Assembly: GCA_964533705.1 (NCBI GenBank)
Contig: CAZHMN010000021.1
Location: forward strand, 1-37,776
Source of the DNA: CAZHMN01 sp964533705
Lineage (GTDB): Bacteria; Electryoneota; B3-LCP
DNA: 37,776 nucleotides
Direction: 5' to 3'
The position numbers and the translations under genes are program-made. How positions within the stretch are numbered: position 1 is the first letter of the stretch; each line of letters starts with the position of its first letter. Positions 32,237 to 37,776 of this stretch are shown here, piece by piece. The notes under the pieces are model-generated. The model was not told the DNA's origin. It searched no databases and saw nothing but the letters and a program-made list of their open reading frames with translations.

Positions 32237-33478
32237 ATGATACACCGGGTCGTCGTTACGGGGATGGGCGTTGTTACTCCCATCGGCAATAATGTGGCTG
32301 AATTCTGGGAAGGATTGGTATCCGGCCGCAGCGGGGCCGCTCCCATCACTCACTTTGATCCTTCTGAGCATGCCACTACCTTCGCCTGTGAAGTAAAGAA
32401 CTTTGACGTCGGTCAATATCTCCATCCTCGCGAAGCCAGACGCATGGATCCTTTTTGCCAATATGCTATGGCCGCGGCTGATCAGGCGTTGAAAGATGCC
32501 GTTGTCAATGAAGAGAGCTGCAATCTGGATCATGTGGGAGTGATCATCGGATCTGGTATCGGAGGCATTCCCATTTTTGAAGCTCAAGCTAAAGAAATAG
32601 CAGAGGGCGGCCCGCGCCGCCTGAGTCCCTTCTTCATTCCGACCATGATTTCGGACATCGCCGCGGGTCAAATCTCCATAAAATATCAGCTCCGGGGACC
32701 CAACTACGCCACGACTTCTGCATGCGCCACCGGCAGTCATGCCATCGGTATCGCCATGCGTCATCTGCAGTTCGGCGACGCCGACGTCATTCTGGCAGGC
32801 GGAGCTGAAGGGTCTATTACCCCCATGGGCGTGGGCGGATTTAATGCCATGAAGGCCATTTCCACCCGGAATGACGATCCGGAACACGCCAGTCGTCCAT
32901 TCGATCTGGAAAGAGATGGATTTGTAGTGGGGGAAGGTGCAGGAGTATTGGTGCTGGAGACCCTGGAACATGCAAAGAAACGCGGAGCGAAAATCCTTTG
33001 TGAACTGAAAGGATTGGGATTTTCAGCGGATGCTTATCATATTACGGCTCCGGCTCCCGGCGGAGAGGGTGCTGTTCGAGCCATGCGTCAGGCCCTGAAA
33101 AACGCCGGATTTACCCCGAAAGACATTGATTATATAAACGCCCACGGCACCTCGACTCAGTATAACGACAAAACTGAAACCGAGGCGATAAAGAATCTGT
33201 TCGGCGATCACGCCTATCAAGTGAGCATCAGTTCAACCAAATCCATGACCGGGCATCTACTGGGTGCTGCGGGTTCGATTGAATCGGTAGCGTGCATTCT
33301 GGCCATTCAAAACGCGGTTGTGCCCCCAACTATCAATTACACCACTCCCGATCCCGAATGCGACCTCGACATTACACCCAACCAGGCAAAACAGCGCGAG
33401 GTGCGCACCGCTTTGAATAACGCTTTCGGTTTCGGCGGTCACAACGCCTGTTTAATCTTCACGGCGTTTGAAGGTTAG
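32237..33478 (+). CDS. fabF: Beta-ketoacyl-ACP synthase II
   Basis: 413 residues, standard length. Cys-His-His triad: TTSACATGSHAIGIAM (about 163), NAHGTSTQYND (about 304) and KSMTGHLLGAAGSIES (about 340). N-terminal VVVTGMGVVTPIGNNV and FGFGGHNACLIF at the C-terminus are typical. Elongates acyl chains on ACP. It lies 26 bases after acpP with no clear ribosome binding site before the ATG. Confidence 0.96.
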   Translation: MIHRVVVTGMGVVTPIGNNVAEFWEGLVSGRSGAAPITHFDPSEHATTFACEVKNFDVGQYLHPREARRMDPFCQYAMAAADQALKDAVVNEESCNLDHVGVIIGSGIGGIPIFEAQAKEIAEGGPRRLSPFFIPTMISDIAAGQISIKYQLRGPNYATTSACATGSHAIGIAMRHLQFGDADVILAGGAEGSITPMGVGGFNAMKAISTRNDDPEHASRPFDLERDGFVVGEGAGVLVLETLEHAKKRGAKILCELKGLGFSADAYHITAPAPGGEGAVRAMRQALKNAGFTPKDIDYINAHGTSTQYNDKTETEAIKNLFGDHAYQVSISSTKSMTGHLLGAAGSIESVACILAIQNAVVPPTINYTTPDPECDLDITPNQAKQREVRTALNNAFGFGGHNACLIFTAFEG

Positions 33479-33494
33479 CCCCAGAGGATCGCAT

Positions 33495-34253
33495 TTGCAT
33501 TGGTTCAGGTGGAAATCGCTGGCGGCATCGCCCCAACTTCAGCTTAAACTGCATTCGCTGGAAAGAAGGATCCATTACCGCTTCCACCGGCCGGAGCTCC
33601 TGCTGAATGCACTCAAACACCGATCCTATCTTGATACCTCCGGCGAAAAGCGGATTCAATCCAACGAGAGGCTCGAGTTCCTCGGCGACGCCGTCTTGAA
33701 CTTAATCGTCTCCGAGCATTTCTTCAAATCCAAATCCGGAGGTGATGAGGGGACTTTAACGAACATAAAATCCACCATCGTCAGCGGTCCCGTGCTGGCA
33801 GCACAAGCGCGTAAGATCGAGCTGGGAGAGTATATCCTCCTGAGCGAAAATGAAGCCCGATCGGGCGGCCGTGATCGAGACTCCATCCTGGAAGATACCT
33901 TCGAGGCTCTAATCGGAGCGCTTTACCTCGATGGAGGATTAAGGGCGGCGCGCAAATTTGTTCAGCGGTTTCTCATCTCCAGCACAAGAGAAATCCTGGG
34001 CGAAGGAAACCTGAAAAATTACAAGAGCGAGTTGCTCGAATACGCTCAGGCACACGGACTGGAGCAACCCACTTATCACGTCCTGGAGGAATCCGGCCCG
34101 GATCACGATAAAACCTATCTCATCGAAGTGCGCATCGGGGAAGAAGCTCTGGGCACCGGTTCCGGGCACACCAAGAAAGAAGCCGAGCAGCAAGCTGCTG
34201 CAGAGGGGATGAGGAAAGCCAAATCTACCAGCAATTCGCCCCATGGCAGTTAG
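33495..34253 (+). CDS. rnc: Ribonuclease III
   Basis: 252 residues from the TTG at 33495, chosen because AGAGGA (33483-33488) is 6 bases upstream; a TTG at 33468 inside fabF has no such site. Cleaves double-stranded RNA in rRNA maturation. The signature NERLEFLGDAVLNLIVSEHF and the second metal-binding LEDTFEALIGALYLDGG are intact, and a double-stranded RNA-binding domain follows (YKSELLEYAQ to EEALGTGSGHTKKEAEQQAA). The fabF-rnc order is common in bacteria. Confidence 0.93.
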   Translation: MHWFRWKSLAASPQLQLKLHSLERRIHYRFHRPELLLNALKHRSYLDTSGEKRIQSNERLEFLGDAVLNLIVSEHFFKSKSGGDEGTLTNIKSTIVSGPVLAAQARKIELGEYILLSENEARSGGRDRDSILEDTFEALIGALYLDGGLRAARKFVQRFLISSTREILGEGNLKNYKSELLEYAQAHGLEQPTYHVLEESGPDHDKTYLIEVRIGEEALGTGSGHTKKEAEQQAAAEGMRKAKSTSNSPHGS

Positions 34254-34287
34254 CCCGGCATCGAATTAGACCGCCTTTACCTATACC

Positions 34288-34334
34288 CGGAGTTTCCCAT
34301 GTCTGACTTCCTCACCGAAGAACAGGAAGAACTG
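34288..34334 (+). repeat. Direct repeat, copy 1: RBS and first 12 codons of acyl-CoA dehydrogenase
   Basis: CGGAG, a 6-base spacer and 36 coding bases. The 36 coding bases match 35866-35901 with a single silent A/G difference; the 6-base spacers differ at four positions. The distance between copies is 1567 bases. Confidence 0.85.
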
Positions 34335-34358
34335 GCTATTCTAGTGCGGTACCCTTGA
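34299..34358 (+). pseudogene. Orphan 5' end of the acyl-CoA dehydrogenase gene
   Basis: Reads MSDFLTEEQEEL, then foreign sequence AILVRYP and a stop. It still has a ribosome binding site (CGGAG at 34288). It is probably the original start, still at its ancestral distance from rnc, from which the rest of the gene has been separated by the insertion. Confidence 0.8.
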
Positions 34359-34442
34359 ATTTACGACATTGAATGGCAGGCCTACATATTTGAATATGCA
34401 GAAGTGAATTCGAATTATCGGATTACTACTCAAAGTAATGGG

Positions 34443-34472
34443 TTGTGACGTAAGCAATTGTTATTTTAATAT
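34443..34472 (+). promoter_or_regulatory. Predicted promoter of the inserted SGNH gene
   Basis: TTGTGA (34443-34448), 18-base spacer, TAATAT (34467-34472). The ATG at 34491 follows, with GGGGA at about 34478-34482 as ribosome binding site. The initiation point would be very close to that site. Confidence 0.4.
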
Positions 34473-34490
34473 GTTATCGGGGATCGTATC

Positions 34491-35783
34491 ATGAAAAAGG
34501 TGATGCCATTTGCCTTCACAATTCTCTTTTTTCTGTTACTAGAATTAATATTGGCAGGAATAAATCTTGTCATCCCCTTAGATATAATAACACATCGAGT
34601 TGCTGTACGCCACAGCAAGTTCATTATCAACTTGGAGTACGGACGATATGCCCATTTCTACAGGGATCCTGATCTATTTTGGCGCATGAAATGCAACTGG
34701 GGTGAGGATGGTCTTCGTGTAAACAGTCTGGGATTCAGGGGCCCAGAGACAACTGTTGATAAATCCGAGGATGTAATTAGGATAATCTGTCTGGGAAATT
34801 CATGTACTTTTGCGAGTGACGTTGAAGATTTTTCAAGAATATATACAACAAGATTATGGTCGATGTTAACCGAAAAATATCCTCAGAAGCACTTCGAAGT
34901 AATTAACGCAGGGGTTGACGGGTATAGTACGCATCAAATTCTGCAATATTGGAATAAAAAAATCGTCACATTAGACCCCGATATTATTACCATATATGCT
35001 GCTTTCAATGATTTAGTCTATGCACCGTTAAAAAAAGATCGAGAGATAGAACTGTCTGGATTATTTTGCAGCATTTCTAATCTATTGTTCTCTTCAAGAG
35101 TAATCCGGACTTTGAATGCAGTTATTGCATTAATAATCAAAACGGTTAATTCAAATGAATTAGTCACCAATTTCAATGCCGAAAAGGGAATTCTAAGACG
35201 AGTGGAACCGGACGAATATGCTGATAATCTGTCTGAATTATATGAATCAGCAACACAGAAAAACGTAAATGTAGTTTTCATTACATCCCCATACTGGAAA
35301 CCTCTCCCCATCTGTATATTACCCTACCCGAATAAAGTTGTCAATAAAGATAAGTTGAAAGTACATTGGGTTGTCCAAGATCAAATCGGTAAGGGCTGGG
35401 GCGATAGACTAAGATCAATAGAAGATTATGAAGCTGAACTTGATAAGGCAATATCATTAATGAAAGAGTGGCCTGAATGGCCCGCCCCTCATTATAAAGC
35501 CGCAATGTGTTACCAAAAATTAGGTGAGTTTTCAATTGCTAAGAAGCATTTTGCTGCTGCAGAATCCCTTGATGTCACTCGCCATGATCTGGAGGCCTAT
35601 AACCAGATTATGAAGGATCTTTCACAAAAATTTGATATCCCATTGGTTGATTGTGAAGAGATTTTTTGCCGTGGTACGAACGTAGACCTTTTTATAGGAG
35701 ATGGCATCCACCCAAATGCAGATGGTCACGCTCTGATCGCTGAAGAACTATTCAGAACGATAGACGGAATGATCAAAAAATGA
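34491..35783 (+). CDS. SGNH/GDSL hydrolase-like protein, membrane anchored
   Basis: 430 residues. An N-terminal hydrophobic segment (about 6-30) is a signal anchor. SGNH blocks: ICLGNSCTFASDV (block I, about 98-110, with N where GDS is usual but the serine kept), NAGVDGYSTHQ (block II), YAAFNDLVY (block III with the Asn), and GDGIHPNADGHALIAEEL (block V with the Asp-His pair, about 403-420). A TPR-like segment (HYKAAMCYQKLGEFSIAKKH) lies at about 335-355. Similar proteins act as acetyl- or acyl-esterases on sugars or cell-surface glycans; the substrate is unknown. Composition marks it as acquired. Confidence 0.75.
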   Translation: MKKVMPFAFTILFFLLLELILAGINLVIPLDIITHRVAVRHSKFIINLEYGRYAHFYRDPDLFWRMKCNWGEDGLRVNSLGFRGPETTVDKSEDVIRIICLGNSCTFASDVEDFSRIYTTRLWSMLTEKYPQKHFEVINAGVDGYSTHQILQYWNKKIVTLDPDIITIYAAFNDLVYAPLKKDREIELSGLFCSISNLLFSSRVIRTLNAVIALIIKTVNSNELVTNFNAEKGILRRVEPDEYADNLSELYESATQKNVNVVFITSPYWKPLPICILPYPNKVVNKDKLKVHWVVQDQIGKGWGDRLRSIEDYEAELDKAISLMKEWPEWPAPHYKAAMCYQKLGEFSIAKKHFAAAESLDVTRHDLEAYNQIMKDLSQKFDIPLVDCEEIFCRGTNVDLFIGDGIHPNADGHALIAEELFRTIDGMIKK

Positions 35784-35854
35784 TACTTATTGGGATTCAT
35801 CCAAATTCGACTATTCAAATCCCTGAATTAGGTCTCAAGTTTGAAAATGATAAT

Positions 35855-35901
35855 CGGAGCCACCTATGTCTGACTTCCTCACCGAAGAACAGGAAGAGCT
35901 G
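35855..35901 (+). repeat. Direct repeat, copy 2: RBS and start of intact acyl-CoA dehydrogenase
   Basis: CGGAG at 35855-35859, 6-base spacer, ATG at 35866, matching the copy at 34288-34334. This copy belongs to the functional gene. Confidence 0.85.
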
Positions 35902-37023
35902 AGAAAATTAGCCCGTCGGATCGCCGAAGAGAAGGTGCGCCCCCGCGCCGCGGAATGCGACCGCAAAGGCGAGTTCCCCTGGGATCTGATCAAAGTCTTC
36001 TCGCAGGCCGGGTTTTACGGCAGTTATATTGAAGAGAAATACGGCGGTACGGGCGGCGGAGTCCTGGATCTCGTACTGATCACGGAGGAACTCTCCCGCG
36101 CCTGCGGCGGGATCGCCCTGGCGGTGGCGGCAACGGCATTGGGCACCTTCCCCATCATTATTAGCGGAACCGATGAGCAGAAGGAGCGCTGGTTGCCGAA
36201 ACTAGCTCGAGGGGAAATCCTGGCGGGCTTCGGCTTGACCGAGCCTGAAGCCGGCTCCGATGCCTCCAACATGAAGACCACCGCTCGCCCGGACGGCGAC
36301 TATTACGTCCTGAACGGCTTAAAACACTTCATCACCAACGCTGGAGTCGCCAAAGTCTATACCGTCATTGCTTCGACCGATCCGGGAAAAGGCGTCATGG
36401 GCACGTCGGCGTTCGTCGTGGAAGAAGGAACTCCCGGCTTTTCCTACGGTAAGGAAGAAGACAAACTGGGTATCCGGGCATCACAGACCCGCGAGCTGAT
36501 CTTCGAAGATTGTCGGGTGCCCAAGGAGAACCTGCTGGGCAGACCCGGTCGCGGCTTCGTCATCGCTATGCAGACGCTGGATCGTTCCCGGCCCGGAGTG
36601 GCGGCTCAAGCATTGGGTATCGCTCAGGGAGCTTTCGATCTGGCCGTGGATTACGTGCGCCAGCGCCAGCAATTCGGGCAGGCCATCGCCGATTTCCAGG
36701 GCATCCAGTGGATGCTGGCCGACATGGCCACCGAAATCGAGTCCGCCAGAGCATTGCTCTACAAGGCTTCTCGCTCCATTGATGCGGGCGATAAGAACGT
36801 CGCCAAGCTGTCCGCCATGTCCAAGCTGAAGTGTTCCGACGTGGCCATGCGAGTGACCACCGACGCCGTGCAGCTCTTCGGCGGGTACGGCTACATGAAG
36901 GACTACCCCATCGAGAAGTACATGCGCGACGCTAAGATCACTCAGATCTACGAGGGCACCAACCAAATCCAGCGCGTCGTCATCGGCAAGAACCTGCTGA
37001 AGGAGGCGCAGCAGAGGGGGTAG
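35866..37023 (+). CDS. Acyl-CoA dehydrogenase (short-chain, butyryl-CoA type)
   Basis: 385 residues, normal length. FAD-dependent alpha,beta-oxidation of acyl-CoA. Motifs: EEKYGGTGGGVLDLVLITEE near 57-76, GFGLTEPEAGSDASNMKTTA (about 124-143), RQQFGQAIADFQGIQWMLAD, QLFGGYGYMKDYPIEKYMRD and IYEGTNQIQRVVIG, whose glutamate is the catalytic base (about 368). Electrons would go to an EtfAB pair not in the window. With the 3-hydroxyacyl-CoA dehydrogenase at 23492 it hints at butyrate formation or beta-oxidation. The gene end is followed by a terminator. Confidence 0.94.
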   Translation: MSDFLTEEQEELRKLARRIAEEKVRPRAAECDRKGEFPWDLIKVFSQAGFYGSYIEEKYGGTGGGVLDLVLITEELSRACGGIALAVAATALGTFPIIISGTDEQKERWLPKLARGEILAGFGLTEPEAGSDASNMKTTARPDGDYYVLNGLKHFITNAGVAKVYTVIASTDPGKGVMGTSAFVVEEGTPGFSYGKEEDKLGIRASQTRELIFEDCRVPKENLLGRPGRGFVIAMQTLDRSRPGVAAQALGIAQGAFDLAVDYVRQRQQFGQAIADFQGIQWMLADMATEIESARALLYKASRSIDAGDKNVAKLSAMSKLKCSDVAMRVTTDAVQLFGGYGYMKDYPIEKYMRDAKITQIYEGTNQIQRVVIGKNLLKEAQQRG

Positions 37024-37070
37024 GAGAAAAAAGAGCAGACGCGACGATCTGCCCTTACCATATAGAACGT

Positions 37071-37098
37071 AGGGCCGGGGTGCTTCCCCGGCTCTTTT
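37071..37098 (+). terminator. Rho-independent terminator after acyl-CoA dehydrogenase
   Basis: Stem GCCGGGG (37074-37080) with CCCCGGC (37086-37092), extendable by three pairs to 37071 and 37095; loop TGCTT; followed by TCTTTT. It also lies on the 3' side of the convergent T9SS gene, about 220 bases away. Confidence 0.8.
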
Positions 37099-37317
37099 AT
37101 CCCCGCAGACTCTCTTAATAAGAGGGGAGAAAGGGGGAATTATTTTTCTGGGGTGGCATGGACCACTCCATGTCACCAAAAGCCGTCACGGCATGGGCCA
37201 TGATGGCCTAGGAAAGCATGCTGAAGAAGGCGAATGTGAAAGCCCCTTATGCAGAGTACCCACAGCAGAGCTGTGGGGCACCCAGCGTCTTTCCGCAGAT
37301 TGCGCGGATTTCGCGGA
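37099..37317. repeat. Intergenic spacer with several perfect hairpins, probably dispersed repeats
   Basis: No gene. It contains a 10-base stem with a CCAC loop (37153-37162 with 37167-37176, one G-U), an 8-base stem CCCACAGC-AGA-GCTGTGGG (37259-37277), a GGCC-rich inverted run near 37195-37210, and a GCGGATT-type tandem (GCAGATT, GCGGATT, GCGGATT spaced by about 9 bases) at about 37296-37319. Such mosaics between convergent genes are typical of dispersed intergenic repeat families. Confidence 0.5.
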
Positions 37318-37776
37318 TTATTTCAGTAGTACCATCTTGTTGACCCTCTCATACTCCCCCGCTTCGATATGATAAACGTAAATCCCCGATGCCAGATCAC
37401 TCCCATCGAAGGTCACCTCATGAACGCCGGGGCTTTGCTGCTGGTTGACTAACGTCCGAACCTCGCGGCCCCGTATATCATACACAATCAGTTCAACCTC
37501 ACACGCTTCCGGCAAAGCATAGCTGATGGTGGTAGAGGGATTGAAGGGGTTGGGGTGGGGGGGGTACAATTTGAATGAGATCGGTATTCCTGGATCATTT
37601 TGGTTGACTACCACAATATTCGACAGCGAAGCTTCTGCCGTATTCCCGTAGGCACCCATATTGACGCGACCGCCGTTTGGTTCCGGCTCATTATCGTACG
37701 GTGAGGCGGGATCGCCAGCATCAATACACGGGCTGTGGTCTGGATCGGGTAGCCAGAGGCCACCGTGGTAACTACC
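37318..37776 (-). CDS. Secreted protein with T9SS type A C-terminal sorting domain (5' end outside window)
   Basis: 152 codons and a stop, open to the right edge, so only the C-terminus is seen. The first part (SPCIDAGDPASPYDNEPEPN, then GGRVNMGAYGNT) is the typical end of a right-handed parallel beta-helix protein. After a linker, the sorting domain shows HPNPFNPSTTISYALPE, VELIVYDIRGREVRTLV, GVHEVTFDGSDLASGIYVYH and ends KMVLLK. This directs outer-membrane export and surface attachment or release by the type IX system. Catalytic function cannot be judged from the fragment. Confidence 0.9.
   Translation of the reverse strand, partial: GSYHGGLWLPDPDHSPCIDAGDPASPYDNEPEPNGGRVNMGAYGNTAEASLSNIVVVNQNDPGIPISFKLYPPHPNPFNPSTTISYALPEACEVELIVYDIRGREVRTLVNQQQSPGVHEVTFDGSDLASGIYVYHIEAGEYERVNKMVLLK

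Larger units (their letters stand above)
34335..35854 (+). mobile_element. AT-rich insertion carrying an SGNH-like gene
   Basis: The stretch between the two repeat copies is clearly richer in A and T than both flanks and uses A/T-ending codons (ATA, AAT, TTA) unlike its neighbours. It holds one gene, its own promoter, and no transposase, integrase or terminal inverted repeats. A 14-base inverted repeat CATATT-TG-AATATG lies near 34385-34398. Type of element unknown; the label marks an acquired segment, not a recognised transposon. Confidence 0.55.

Noticed and set aside
32183..32971. 262-codon minus-strand open frame
   Set aside because: Entirely antisense to acpP and fabF, which have complete family motifs; composition is typical of an antisense shadow.
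34335..35854. Conventional IS element or transposon
   Set aside because: No transposase, no terminal inverted repeats, and the flanking direct repeats are much longer than typical target duplications.

Overview
The window looks like chromosome of an uncultured, Gram-negative, largely anaerobic bacterium of the Fibrobacteres-Chlorobi-Bacteroidetes (FCB) neighbourhood. Evidence: a secreted protein with a type IX secretion (T9SS) C-terminal sorting domain at the right edge, a GldA/GldF/GldG-like ABC system, lipid A genes (lpxB, lpxK), and ferredoxin-dependent 2-oxoacid metabolism with an electron-bifurcating Nfn pair. No phylum can be fixed by eye. No tRNA, rRNA, CRISPR array or intact transposase was seen.

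Layout. (1) 1-4344, minus strand: ATPase, permease, GldG-like and DUF4340 proteins of one ABC system; then proline dehydrogenase (4471-5388). (2) 5679-8574, plus strand: glgC, a small membrane protein, rtcB. (3) 8701-14897: lipid A operon of Gfo/Idh oxidoreductase, ICMT-like methyltransferase, lpxB, DUF374 acyltransferase and lpxK, ending with a secreted lamin-tail protein and a terminator. (4) 15185-28028: energy-metabolism island with a cyclic-2,3-DPG-synthetase-like GTPase, carbamate kinase, sucCD, korDABC, ndk, a 3-hydroxyacyl-CoA dehydrogenase, ackA and nfnAB. (5) 28127-34253: fatty-acid synthesis operon yceD(DUF177)-rpmF-plsX-fabH-fabD-acpP-fabF-rnc, without fabG. (6) 34299-35865: an AT-rich insertion carrying an SGNH hydrolase-like gene. 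(7) 35866-37776: acyl-CoA dehydrogenase, terminator, a hairpin-rich spacer and the T9SS protein.

How it works together. Region 4 links oxidative decarboxylation of 2-oxoglutarate (Kor) to substrate-level ATP formation (SucCD, AckA, carbamate kinase), balances nucleotide pools (Ndk), and connects reduced ferredoxin to NAD(P)H (Nfn). Region 5 makes acyl chains and region 3 uses acyl chains for lipid A.

The most unusual signals are two insertions that each duplicate one end of a host gene. At 17404-17803 the 3' end of the carbamate kinase gene occurs twice, around a decayed nucleotidyltransferase-type toxin-antitoxin remnant. At 34288-35901 the ribosome binding site and first 12 codons of the acyl-CoA dehydrogenase gene occur twice, around the AT-rich SGNH gene. 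In both cases the host gene stays intact. Other points of interest are a lipid A operon with two genes resembling Leptospira-type lipid A tailoring enzymes, a promoter-leader-terminator unit at 14928-15055 that could be a small RNA or attenuator, and a probably leaderless DUF177 mRNA. Several promoters share a TTGNNT-N17-TATNTT pattern.
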